Source: Lachnospiraceae bacterium Marseille-Q4251 (lineage in GTDB: Bacteria; Bacillota; Clostridia; Lachnospirales; Lachnospiraceae). Taken from it: 64,000 nt of DNA. Location: positions 2,604,001 through 2,668,000 of the forward strand of contig JAGTTO010000001.1 in assembly GCA_018223435.1 (NCBI GenBank). The letters run 5' to 3'. Below, piece after piece: positions 42,424 through 50,502 of the stretch. Both the position numbers and the translations under genes were made by a program. The notes below the pieces were generated by a model. The model searched no databases, was not told the DNA's origin, and saw only the letters and a list, made by a program, of their open reading frames with translations. Positions within the stretch are counted from its first letter, which is position 1. Each line of letters starts with the position of its first letter.

Positions 42424-44234
42424 TAAAAGCATTAAGCGATTACTATGATATTCTGGCGTCAAAAGGGGAAATAACACCAGAGGGTTTCTCAAAGGTAAAA
42501 ATACATTATAAAGTAGCCTTAACTGAAGATGGAAAAATAGATGAAATTATCGACTTCAGAAAGAAGGATACTATAAAAACGGGAAAAGACAAGATTAAAG
42601 AGGTAATTGCTCCTCAGGAGAAATTATTGCCTGCGAGAACAGAAAAAACTGGAATTGAAGCGAATATTGCAGAGCACAGGCCGCTTTACTTATTCGGTTT
42701 AAATCTGGATAAAGATCAGCTGACACCGGAAGATAAAACGGGAAAAGCAAAAAAATCCCATGAAGCTTTTGTAAAAACAAATTTGGAATTCACAGAAGGA
42801 ATGAGTTCGCCTCTCATTCAGGCATTTCGAAAATTTCTTGAGAGCTGGAAACCAGAGCAGGAGACACAGAATTCACAGTTATTAGTTCTGGGTAAGGAGT
42901 ATGCGAAATCCGGATTTGTATTTTGTCTGACAGGAAGTCCGGAAAAATTGTTGCACGAAGAACCGGAGTTTAAAGAAAAATGGCAGGAATACTGGATCAA
43001 AAAGCAAGATGAAAATTCAGAGGGGCCGACAGCGCAATGTGCTGTCAGTGGAGAAACAGCTGCGATTGCAAGAATACATAGTAAAATCAAAGGTGTTTAT
43101 GGTGGTCTGGCAACAGGAAGTGTGCTTGTAGGTTTTAATAATTCATCGGAAAGCTCCTATGGAAACGAGCAGGCGTATAACAGCAATATTTCTGAAAGTG
43201 TGATGAAGAAATATACGGAAGCTTTGAATTATCTTCTGAGCAGTGAGAAACATAAAATAATGCTGGATGATATGACGCTTGTATTCTGGGCAATGAATAC
43301 AGGTGAAAAGCAGGAAAATCTTATTATGGAAATGCTCTTTGGAGCATCTGATAAAATGAATACAGAACAGACAGATTTGATGTTGAAAGAGCTTATGGAA
43401 GATTCAGCAACAGGAAAGATTACCGCAAAAAGATTGGAAAATCTGGATTTGATTCAAGAAGATGTTGATTTTTATATGCTGGGATTAAAACCGAATTCTT
43501 CCAGATTGGCTTTGAAGTTTATCTATAGAAAGAGCTATGCGGATGTTTTATGGAATATTGTAAGATTTCAGAACGATCTGCAAATGACGAAAGAACCACA
43601 TGCGATTTCGCTGCAAAGGATAAAACACGAGCTGATATCACCTAAAGTCAAAAATGATAAAGTTAATCCTGCTTTGACGACAAAACTTCTGGAATCTGTT
43701 TTGTATGGACGAAAATATCCGACGACTTTGTTGGAAACAGTGCTGAGAAGGATCAGAACCGATGAAGGGAGTGAAAAAATCAATTCTGTCAGGATTGGGA
43801 TTATTAAGGCAGTTATAAACAGAAACAGTGAAAAGGAGGAATTGAAAATGGTAGTGGATTTAGAAAATGAAAATTCTGCATATTTATGTGGACGTATGTT
43901 TGCGGTTTTGGAAAAATTGCAGAAAGATTCAGTAACGTCTGGAAAATTGAATCGAACAATCAGGGATGGATATTTTGCCATGGCATCTACCAGACCGGCG
44001 TCGGTTTTTCCTAAATTGTTGAGATTGGCGCAGCATCATTTAAAGAAATTGGAAAAAGCGGAATATTCACTTTACTATGAAAAAATGTTGGAGGAGATCC
44101 ACAGTAAAATGAAAAATGAATATCCAGGAAGACTTCTGTTAAAAGAACAAGGTATGTTTATGGTTGGATACTATCAGCAGATGCAGGATTTATATCAGAA
44201 GAAAAATAAAGAAAATGAAAAAGGAGAAAATTGA
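42417..44234 (+). CDS. cas8c: Cas8c (Csd1) large Cascade subunit
   Basis: This 605-residue large subunit recognises the PAM and starts R-loop formation. Family features seen are the start ALSDYYDILASKGEITPEGFS, the Cys-Ala-Val stretch AQCAVSGETAAIARIHSKIKG near residue 205, LVGFNNSSESSYGNEQAYN near residue 238 and a helical C-terminal third. The gene is strongly AT-rich like the rest of the operon. It overlaps cas5c at its start and touches cas7c at its end. An internal start for a small subunit (Cas11c), known in other type I-C systems, would be expected near base 43848: AAAGGAGGAATTGAAAATG is present there, followed by VVDLENENSAYLC. Confidence 0.93.
   Translation: MLIKALSDYYDILASKGEITPEGFSKVKIHYKVALTEDGKIDEIIDFRKKDTIKTGKDKIKEVIAPQEKLLPARTEKTGIEANIAEHRPLYLFGLNLDKDQLTPEDKTGKAKKSHEAFVKTNLEFTEGMSSPLIQAFRKFLESWKPEQETQNSQLLVLGKEYAKSGFVFCLTGSPEKLLHEEPEFKEKWQEYWIKKQDENSEGPTAQCAVSGETAAIARIHSKIKGVYGGLATGSVLVGFNNSSESSYGNEQAYNSNISESVMKKYTEALNYLLSSEKHKIMLDDMTLVFWAMNTGEKQENLIMEMLFGASDKMNTEQTDLMLKELMEDSATGKITAKRLENLDLIQEDVDFYMLGLKPNSSRLALKFIYRKSYADVLWNIVRFQNDLQMTKEPHAISLQRIKHELISPKVKNDKVNPALTTKLLESVLYGRKYPTTLLETVLRRIRTDEGSEKINSVRIGIIKAVINRNSEKEELKMVVDLENENSAYLCGRMFAVLEKLQKDSVTSGKLNRTIRDGYFAMASTRPASVFPKLLRLAQHHLKKLEKAEYSLYYEKMLEEIHSKMKNEYPGRLLLKEQGMFMVGYYQQMQDLYQKKNKENEKGEN
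43848..44234 (+). CDS. Candidate internal small subunit Cas11c within cas8c
   Basis: Inside cas8c an AAAAGGAGGAATTGAAA sequence ends shortly before an in-frame ATG at 43848. This would give a 128-residue protein identical to the Cas8c C-terminus (starting MVVDLENENSAYLCGRMFAVLEKLQKDS, in pieces). In other type I-C systems the small subunit is made by such internal initiation (established for that subtype). Here the perfect ribosome site and correct size are seen; expression is inferred. Confidence 0.7.
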   Translation: MVVDLENENSAYLCGRMFAVLEKLQKDSVTSGKLNRTIRDGYFAMASTRPASVFPKLLRLAQHHLKKLEKAEYSLYYEKMLEEIHSKMKNEYPGRLLLKEQGMFMVGYYQQMQDLYQKKNKENEKGEN

Positions 44235-44236
44235 TT

Positions 44237-45106
44237 ATGGCTATCAATAATAGATATGATTTTGTGATGTTATTTGATGTGGAAAATGGAAATCCAAACG
44301 GAGACCCGGACGCAGGCAATGCTCCCCGCGTGGATGCAGAATCAGGTTATGGATATGTTACCGATGTCTGCCTTAAAAGGAAAATTCGGAATTATGTAGA
44401 ACTGGTAAAAGAAGGTGAGGAAGGATATAATATCCTGATCAAACCAGATCGTTCTTTGAATGCAAAATTTACGGAAGCATATAAAGAACTGGGACTTACA
44501 TCTACGAAAAAAGACAGTAGAGAAAAAAAGGCTGATGATATGGTAAAGGCCCGGGATTATATGTGTAAAAACTATTTTGATGTCAGAACTTTCGGTGCAG
44601 TTATGTCTACAGGTGATAATCCCTGTGGAATTGTAAGGGGACCTGTACAGATTAACTTTGCAAGAAGTATTTCACCGGTTGAACCTCAGGATATTGCGAT
44701 TACCAGGCAGGCAAGGACAACAGACGAAAGAACGGAGACCGGCGATACGGAAATAGGAAGAAAAAGTTTTATCCCTTATGCATTATATCGTGCGGAGGGC
44801 TACATATCTGCAGCTTTGGCAAACAAAGTAACTGATTTGTCAGAAGAAGATGTAGAGCTTTTATGGACGGCGATTATGAATATGTTTGAGAATGATCACA
44901 GTGCAGCACGCGGAAAAATGTGTATGCGGAAACTGTTTGTGTTTAAGCATGATAACGTACTCGGGGTATGCCCTTCACATCTCCTGTTTGATAAGATTCA
45001 GGTGAAAGAATGCGAAGATGTGAATGTGATCCGTTCCATAAAGGATTATGACATTACAGTTGATCGGGAAATGCCGGAAGGAGTGGAACTGATAGAAAAA
45101 TTATGA
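44237..45106 (+). CDS. cas7c: Cas7c (Csd2) Cascade backbone subunit
   Basis: This 289-residue protein polymerises along the crRNA guide. It shows the Cas7 signature RYDFVMLFDVENGNPNGDPD at its start, the VRTFGAVMS loop near residue 114 and GPVQINFARSISPVEPQDIAITRQ near residue 136. The ATG at 44237 is chosen over the in-frame TTG at 44231 because of the spacing to AAAGGAG. Cas7 thumbs insert after every sixth guide base, which flips that base out. That is relevant to the mismatch pattern of the CreR-like guide. It overlaps cas4 by four bases. Confidence 0.94.
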   Translation: MAINNRYDFVMLFDVENGNPNGDPDAGNAPRVDAESGYGYVTDVCLKRKIRNYVELVKEGEEGYNILIKPDRSLNAKFTEAYKELGLTSTKKDSREKKADDMVKARDYMCKNYFDVRTFGAVMSTGDNPCGIVRGPVQINFARSISPVEPQDIAITRQARTTDERTETGDTEIGRKSFIPYALYRAEGYISAALANKVTDLSEEDVELLWTAIMNMFENDHSAARGKMCMRKLFVFKHDNVLGVCPSHLLFDKIQVKECEDVNVIRSIKDYDITVDREMPEGVELIEKL

Positions 45107-45780
45107 TTTCTGAGGAGATTGCTATAAGATCCATTCAGCATTATATGTATTGTCCTCATCGATGGGGACTGCTGGAAATTGACAAAGCCTGGGCAGAAAA
45201 TTTTTTTGTGACAAAAGCAAATTTGCTGCATGAGCGGGTTCATGATCCGGAGAAAAATTATACTGCAAGAGGGAAAAAAGTGTTTACAGCCGTCCCCGTC
45301 TACAATGACAGAGAAGAATATAATCTGTACGGAGTAACAGACTGTCTGGAACTGACGGAAAGCAAAGAAGGTGTTTCTGTTGGGGATGACGGTAGAAAAT
45401 ATCAGATTTGCATTGTGGAATATAAACCCACGAAACCGAAAAATGAGGAGATCAGGCCGGATGACCAAATGCAGATATTTGCACAGAAGCTTTGTGTGGA
45501 TTTTGCGTTTGGAGGAGACTGTGATGCAGTAATTTATTATGCTGATGTAAGGAAAAGATACAATGTACCTGTGAAGGAAAATTTTGAGGCATATGATAAG
45601 AAGCTGAAAGAACTTTTGTATGAAATGAGAACGTACCTTGAAAATGGTCAGATACCGGAAATACGGAAAGGTCAGAAATGCAGCGGTTGTTCTATGAAAG
45701 ATCTTTGTATGCCGAAAACATCTCCATCATGGAATGTCAAAAAAGAGCTGAAAAAAATTTTAGCGGATGAAGGCGAATGA
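45103..45780 (+). CDS. cas4: Cas4 exonuclease (adaptation)
   Basis: This 225-residue RecB-type nuclease has an iron-sulfur cluster and works with Cas1-Cas2 to choose and trim PAM-containing prespacers. Conserved features are IQHYMYCPHRWGL near residue 11, the nuclease motif QICIVEYKPTKPKNEE near residue 104, DDQMQIFAQKLCV near residue 120 and the cysteine set CSGCSMKDLCMP near residue 190. It overlaps cas7c by ATGA. Its stop lies in a four-base overlap with a possible early cas1 start. Confidence 0.93.
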   Translation: MISEEIAIRSIQHYMYCPHRWGLLEIDKAWAENFFVTKANLLHERVHDPEKNYTARGKKVFTAVPVYNDREEYNLYGVTDCLELTESKEGVSVGDDGRKYQICIVEYKPTKPKNEEIRPDDQMQIFAQKLCVDFAFGGDCDAVIYYADVRKRYNVPVKENFEAYDKKLKELLYEMRTYLENGQIPEIRKGQKCSGCSMKDLCMPKTSPSWNVKKELKKILADEGE

Positions 45781-45797
45781 TCTTTTTGGGGGAGGAT

Positions 45798-46820
45798 ATG
45801 AGAAAGCTTTTAAATACGATTTATGTAACAAATGAAGCAGCTTACTTAACGCTGGATGGTGAAAATATGGTGTGTAAAATCGAAGGAAAAGAAAAGCTGA
45901 GGATTCCTTTTGAGAATATTGAAAATGTAGTCTGTTTTAGCTACCTGGGATGTTCACCGGCGCTTATGGGAAAATGCGTCGAAAAAACAATACCCATTAA
46001 CTTTATTTCACCTCAGGGAAAGTTCTGGGCAAAAGTGTGCGGAGAAACAAAAGGAAATGTCTTTTTAAGAGTAGCACAAATAGAACAGTTTCGGGAAAAT
46101 GGATTGACTTTGGCACAGAATACATTGGCTGCAAAATTTAGTAATACACGTCAGCTGATTCGAAGGACACTTCATGATAATGCAGAATTAAGAGAAGATG
46201 CGGAAATAAAAAAGGCTATAACTGTTCTGGAAGAAGGAATGAACAAGATATTCCAAGCCTTAACGATAGAAGAAGCGATGGGAATAGAAGGGTATTGTGC
46301 GGAAAGTTATTTTGGTATTTTTGACAAATTGATTACCAATGAAAAAGTTCCATTTCATTTTGAACTGAGAACAAAACGTCCTCCGCTGGATCCGATCAAC
46401 GCGGTGCTCTCGTTTGTGTATACACTGGCTACAAATGAGTTTGCAGCAGCCCTGGAAACGGTGGGGTTAGACAGCTATATAGGATATTGCCATGCGCTCA
46501 GAAGCGGAAGAAAATCTCTGGCTTGTGATATGGTAGAAGAAACGAGATGCATTGTGGAACGTTTTGTCATTACGCTGTTAAATCTTCAGATTTTAGGAGA
46601 GAAAGATTTTGAAAAACAGATCTCCGGAGCCGTATGGCTAAATGAAGAAGGCAGAAAAAAAGTCCTGGCACGCTGGCAGGAGAAGAAGAGAACGGATATG
46701 ATGCACCCGTATCTGAAACAGAAAATTCCGCTGGGCTTGCTTCCTTATGTTCAAAGTAACCTTTTGGCTAAATATGTGCGTGGGGATATTGCAGAATATC
46801 CAGTGTTTCTTTTGAAGTAG
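45798..46820 (+). CDS. cas1: Cas1 integrase (type I-C)
   Basis: This 340-residue protein inserts new spacers together with Cas2. It begins MRKLLNTIYVTNEAAYLTLDGENMV, the standard type I-C start; the ATG at 45798 follows GGGGGAGGAT, whereas the earlier ATG at 45777 overlaps cas4. Active-site stretches are EGYCAESYFGIFDKLI (Glu) near residue 160 and SYIGYCHALRSGRKSLACDMVEE (His, Asp; read in pieces) near residue 230. The sequence appears intact, so adaptation is probably possible. Confidence 0.94.
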   Translation: MRKLLNTIYVTNEAAYLTLDGENMVCKIEGKEKLRIPFENIENVVCFSYLGCSPALMGKCVEKTIPINFISPQGKFWAKVCGETKGNVFLRVAQIEQFRENGLTLAQNTLAAKFSNTRQLIRRTLHDNAELREDAEIKKAITVLEEGMNKIFQALTIEEAMGIEGYCAESYFGIFDKLITNEKVPFHFELRTKRPPLDPINAVLSFVYTLATNEFAAALETVGLDSYIGYCHALRSGRKSLACDMVEETRCIVERFVITLLNLQILGEKDFEKQISGAVWLNEEGRKKVLARWQEKKRTDMMHPYLKQKIPLGLLPYVQSNLLAKYVRGDIAEYPVFLLK

Positions 46821-46829
46821 GTAAAAATT

Positions 46830-47120
46830 ATGATGGTGTTGATCAGTTATGATGTAAGTACGGTAAGTGCATCTGGAAAAACGAGGCTTCGCAAAGTAGC
46901 AAAAGAATGTCAGAATCACGCTCAGCGAGTTCAAAATTCGGTTTTTGAAGCTGATTTGGATTATTCATCCTTTTTAAAACTGAAGGATCGCCTTTGTAAG
47001 TTAATAAATCTAGAGGAAGATAGTCTGCGTTTCTACTATCTCGGAAATAACTGGGAAAGAAAGGTAGAACATGTAGGCGCTAAGAAGACTTACAATCCAG
47101 AAGGGGTTATTATAATTTAG
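46830..47120 (+). CDS. cas2: Cas2 (adaptation)
   Basis: This 96-residue protein forms the dimer that bridges two Cas1 dimers. The ferredoxin-like start MMVLISYDVSTVSASGKTRLRKVAKECQNH (in pieces) and QRVQNSVFEADLD are typical of type I-C Cas2. It starts nine bases after the cas1 stop and is the last gene of the operon. The CRISPR leader begins right after it. Confidence 0.94.
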   Translation: MMVLISYDVSTVSASGKTRLRKVAKECQNHAQRVQNSVFEADLDYSSFLKLKDRLCKLINLEEDSLRFYYLGNNWERKVEHVGAKKTYNPEGVIII

Positions 47121-47314
47121 CAGGATACTGAAATATAAAAAATTATATGCTAATCCATTCACAAAATAGAGAACCCTCAATGACTCCAAAATCTCCAGAA
47201 GGTTCGCCTGGAAAAATATAGTTTTTTATGCTAGTATGATTAAGAATCATTAAAAAAATAAGTCCGCCTTGCGTTATATGGTGGCGTGATCTCCCTAAAA
47301 TACAAAATATAGGA
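47121..47314 (+). promoter_or_regulatory. CRISPR leader
   Basis: This AT-rich stretch of 194 bases lies between cas2 and the first repeat, as expected for the promoter and integration signals of the array. A -10-like TATGAT lies at 47235, but no convincing -35 is seen. Confidence 0.65.
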
Positions 47315-48919
47315 GTCACGCCCCTCGCGGGCGTGTGAGTAGAAATTATTTAATACGTCTGTCTGGTAATAATATCCGCGTCACGCCCCTCGCGGGCGTG
47401 TGAGTAGAAATTATATTCCGATGGACGGCTTCCAGACCGGTGCGAGTCACGCCCCTCGCGGGCGTGTGAGTAGAAATGAAATCATACGAATGTCAGTAAG
47501 ATATTTGTCTGAGTCACGCCCCTCGCGGGCGTGTGAGTAGAAATAATCGCTAAAATTGTAGAATCAGTCTATACTGCCGTCACGCCCCTCGCGGGCGTGT
47601 GAGTAGAAATGTTCCAATTACCGTTTTGAATGGTGTGAAAACGGTCACGCCCCTCGCGGGCGTGTGAGTAGAAATGTCCGTCCCGGAAATATTGTTCAGC
47701 AAAATATGGGTCACGCCCCTCGCGGGCGTGTGAGTAGAAATTTTCAGTTTCGCACCTGGCCCGCAGAGCTTCCAGGGTCACGCCCCTCGCGGGCGTGTGA
47801 GTAGAAATATCCTCTCTTTCTGTTCTGGTGGAACAGCTATTACGGTCACGCCCCTCGCGGGCGTGTGAGTAGAAATTAATAGTTCCATATTGGAATGTAA
47901 ATTTAGAACGTCACGCCCCTCGCGGGCGTGTGAGTAGAAATATTGATGATGGCCTCATGACGGAAAACATCATCGTCACGCCCCTCGCGGGCGTGTGAGT
48001 AGAAATTTCCGGTTGTTTCATCTGTTCCGGTTCGTGTCCCGTCACGCCCCTCGCGGGCGTGTGAGTAGAAATGCATCAGTAGCACCTGTGTTATCAGCTC
48101 CGTGCAGGTCACGCCCCTCGCGGGCGTGTGAGTAGAAATTTGTGCATTTCCATGTAGCACCCGCTGACACGAAGTCACGCCCCTCGCGGGCGTGTGAGTA
48201 GAAATTGCAAGTGCATGGCAATCTTCCTTTGTGAATCCGCGTCACGCCCCTCGCGGGCGTGTGAGTAGAAATTTGTGCGCTTGCTGTACATATTACTGAT
48301 ATTATCCGTCACGCCCCTCGCGGGCGTGTGAGTAGAAATGTTAATGCTTCTAACAAGTTTCAAGTTACCTTCGTCACGCCCCTCGCGGGCGTGTGAGTAG
48401 AAATCCTTTTCCGCTGTTCCGCCACTGACCAATTCCATGAGTCACGCCCCTCGCGGGCGTGTGAGTAGAAATTTGCTGCAAACCTCAGAGAAGCAATCGT
48501 TCCCCGTCACGCCCCTCGCGGGCGTGTGAGTAGAAATGCAAAATACGGCGGTTGTGGGATTTCAGGACATGTCACGCCCCTCGCGGGCCTGTGAGTAGAA
48601 ATGCCATGCCATCATCAGTGAACACGTTGCCGTCGTGTCCGGTCACGCCCCCTGTGGGCCTGTGAGTAGAAATTACGGATGCGGTCTGCACCGCCAGGAA
48701 GTACTGGTCACGCCCCAAGCAGGCGTGTGAGTAGAAATTTCAGAGTCTCCGGAAGATTATCAACAGACTCTTGCCATGTCCCACATGGGCGTAAGAGTAG
48801 AAATGATATGGTGGATAATATGACCGGTAAGATACAGGGCGTGAGAGTAGAAATGACTGGGGAATTTCTGTTATGGATTACAGAGAAGTCACGCCTTTTA
48901 TAGGCGTGTGAGTAGAAAT
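47315..48919 (+). CRISPR. Type I-C CRISPR array, 25 repeats (22 full, 3 at the far end altered)
   Basis: Repeats are 32 bases: first 47315-47346, then at 47380, 47446, 47513, 47579, 47644, 47710, 47777 and so on. The stem is ACGCCC/GGGCGT and the 3' tag is GTGAGTAGAAAT. Most spacers are 33-36 bases; a few near the far end are 39. Repeats from 48571 on collect changes (GGGCCTGTG at 48571; loop changes at 48642 and 48707), then become shortened at 48778-48804 and 48837-48854. The final unit, 48888-48919, has a changed loop but a paired ACGCC/GGCGT stem. Decay away from the leader shows that the cas2 side is the growing end. Spacer targets cannot be named without a search. Confidence 0.97.
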
Positions 48920-49058
48920 GAGAATGATGTAAAAGAATAGGGATTTCAAGCAATCTCATATTGTTCAGGATTTCCTGAATAGAAAACAATATAAAATTTT
49001 ATAGTAACTCCCAAATTCCCCGCATACACTGTAAAAACACCACTATCGGGGGATTTCC

Positions 49059-49331
49059 TTGAAGGATTATATTGAGGAGCGAGCCATTGAGATCGCAGAT
49101 TATATCATAGCAACTAACGCAACCGTGCGCCAGGCGGCAAAAAAGTTTGGCGTGAGCAAAAGCACTGTTCACAAAGACTGCGTGGAGCGCCTACGGGAAA
49201 TCAATCCCTCTCTGGCCTCTGAGGTGCGGAGGGTTCTGGATGTCAATAAATCCGAGCGCCATATCCGCGGTGGAATGGCGACAAAAGAGAAATACCTTCA
49301 CCTGCATAAACATCGGACTGCTCATGCGTAA
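49059..49331 (+). CDS. spoIIID: Sporulation regulator SpoIIID
   Basis: This 90-residue mother-cell transcription factor matches SpoIIID throughout its length: DYIEERAIEIADYII, then the helix-turn-helix AAKKFGVSKSTVHKDCVERL (residues 27-46), then RHIRGGMATKEKYL. It starts with TTG at 49059 after CGGGGGAT. Its presence shows an endospore-former. It stands alone between the CRISPR array and a Cro/CI regulator. Confidence 0.95.
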   Translation: MKDYIEERAIEIADYIIATNATVRQAAKKFGVSKSTVHKDCVERLREINPSLASEVRRVLDVNKSERHIRGGMATKEKYLHLHKHRTAHA

Positions 49332-49343
49332 AAATACGGGACG

Positions 49344-49372
49344 TTGCCAAAAAGCGGGGCAGAGGTTATAAT
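49344..49372 (+). promoter_or_regulatory. Promoter of the Cro/CI-type regulator
   Basis: TTGCCA (49344-49349), a 17-base spacer, TATAAT (49367-49372). Confidence 0.75.
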
Positions 49373-49437
49373 GGGAACAGTCAGGCAGAAAGCCTGAAAA
49401 TATTATCACAAAAAATTCTGAGGAAGGACTGCAGATC

Positions 49438-49761
49438 ATGAAGGATGAAAAAACGGATATTGCGAAAGAACTATCCAGAATATGTAAAGAAAAAGGAATC
49501 AGTCGATATTCCTTAAGCAAACGGACCGGTATTCCCGACAGCACGCTGCAGAATTATGAAAATGGGACCACGCCCAATTTTTCTACTCTGGAGATCATTT
49601 GCGAAGCGCTGGGAACAACGATTGCAGGTTTTTTCCAGAGTGACTGCTTTTCCTATTTTACAGAGGATCAGGAAGAACTGATGAGCCTTTTTGAAAAGAT
49701 GGGACCGGATGACCGACAGCGCCTGCTGGCCTTTGCCGATGGTCTGGCTTCCGATCTATAA
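49438..49761 (+). CDS. Cro/CI (XRE)-family transcription regulator
   Basis: This 107-residue protein has an N-terminal helix-turn-helix (ISRYSLSKRTGIPDSTLQNYENG at about residues 21-43) and a C-terminal acidic helical tail (TEDQEELMSLFEKMGPDDRQRLLAFADGL). GAGGAAGGAC precedes the ATG. It is 14 bases upstream of the DNA-deoxyinosine glycosylase gene and probably shares its transcript. Its target is unknown. Confidence 0.85.
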   Translation: MKDEKTDIAKELSRICKEKGISRYSLSKRTGIPDSTLQNYENGTTPNFSTLEIICEALGTTIAGFFQSDCFSYFTEDQEELMSLFEKMGPDDRQRLLAFADGLASDL

Positions 49762-49775
49762 AAGAGGAAAAATCG

Positions 49776-50267
49776 ATGAAAACATATGAAAAAGTAACCC
49801 ATACATTTGAGCCTGTTTATGACGAAAATTCCCGGATTTTGATTCTCGGGACCTTTCCCTCGGTGAAATCCCGGGAGCAGCAATTTTATTACGGCCATCC
49901 GCAGAACCGCTTCTGGAAACTTCTGGCAGCTCTCACCGGCTGGAAGGTTCCAAAGACGATTTCGGAGAAAAAAGAGCTGCTCCTTCAGAATGGCATTGCC
50001 ATCTGGGATGTGGTTGCCAGCTGTGAAATTGTCGGTTCCAGTGACAGCAGCATCCGAAACGTGGTGCCAGCGGATCTGAACAGAATCCTCCAGGCGGCAC
50101 CCGTCCGGAAAATTTACGCCAACGGCGGAAAAGCCTTTGAGCTTTACCAGAAATATGCTTTTCCGGTAACCGGAAGGCCAATAGAAAAACTTCCCTCCAC
50201 AAGTCCTGCCAATGCAGCCTGGCAGATGGATCGCCTGAAAGAGGCCTGGAGCGTGATCTTACAGTAA
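49776..50267 (+). CDS. DNA-deoxyinosine glycosylase (uracil-DNA glycosylase superfamily)
   Basis: This 163-residue repair enzyme is predicted to remove hypoxanthine from deaminated DNA. The superfamily's first motif reads LILGTFPSVKSREQQFYYGHPQNRFW (in pieces, residues 24-50). A middle motif is IWDVVASCEIVGSSDSSIRN near residue 75 and the last is LPSTSPANAAW near residue 142. This matches the hypoxanthine-type (HDG) branch rather than classic Ung. AAAAGAGGAAAAATCG precedes the ATG. A terminator follows. Confidence 0.88.
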   Translation: MKTYEKVTHTFEPVYDENSRILILGTFPSVKSREQQFYYGHPQNRFWKLLAALTGWKVPKTISEKKELLLQNGIAIWDVVASCEIVGSSDSSIRNVVPADLNRILQAAPVRKIYANGGKAFELYQKYAFPVTGRPIEKLPSTSPANAAWQMDRLKEAWSVILQ

Positions 50268-50282
50268 AATTTAAAAATGGGA

Positions 50283-50336
50283 ATCTCCAGCTGAAGTCTG
50301 AGCACTGAAAAGTATCAGTTTCGGCTGGAGATTTTT
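50283..50336 (+). terminator. Terminator after the deoxyinosine glycosylase gene
   Basis: ATCTCCAGC (50283-50291) pairs with GCTGGAGAT (50324-50332), followed by T residues. Confidence 0.75.
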
Positions 50337-50350
50337 ATTTTGCAGAAAAA

Positions 50351-50378
50351 TGAATCAAGATACAAAAAAGTGAATCAA
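50351..50378 (+). promoter_or_regulatory. Candidate AraC-type regulator sites (direct repeats)
   Basis: TGAATCAA occurs at 50351-50358 and 50371-50378, twenty bases apart. Looser copies lie at 50389 and 50401. Two-turn-spaced direct repeats upstream of a promoter suit YesN/AraC-type activators such as the one encoded at 58522. Confidence 0.45.
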
Positions 50379-50424
50379 AAAATAAAAATGAAATAAATTG
50401 TGAATGAAAAAGCATGGATCGTTT

Positions 50425-50454
50425 CTGATAAAAATTCTTTTTCTTTTTTATAAT
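50425..50454 (+). promoter_or_regulatory. Promoter of the second transporter operon
   Basis: CTGATA (50425-50430), an 18-base spacer, TATAAT (50449-50454). The weak -35 box fits an activator-dependent promoter. Confidence 0.5.
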
Positions 50455-50502
50455 GGTTGCATCAGCAATAACCAGTGAAAATACAAAAAAGGAGGCAACA
50501 AA

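Noticed and set aside
47569..48989. Minus-strand open frames across the CRISPR array with recurring NFYSHAREGRD
   Set aside because: They are translations of the repeats themselves; no ribosome sites, and the period equals the repeat-spacer unit.
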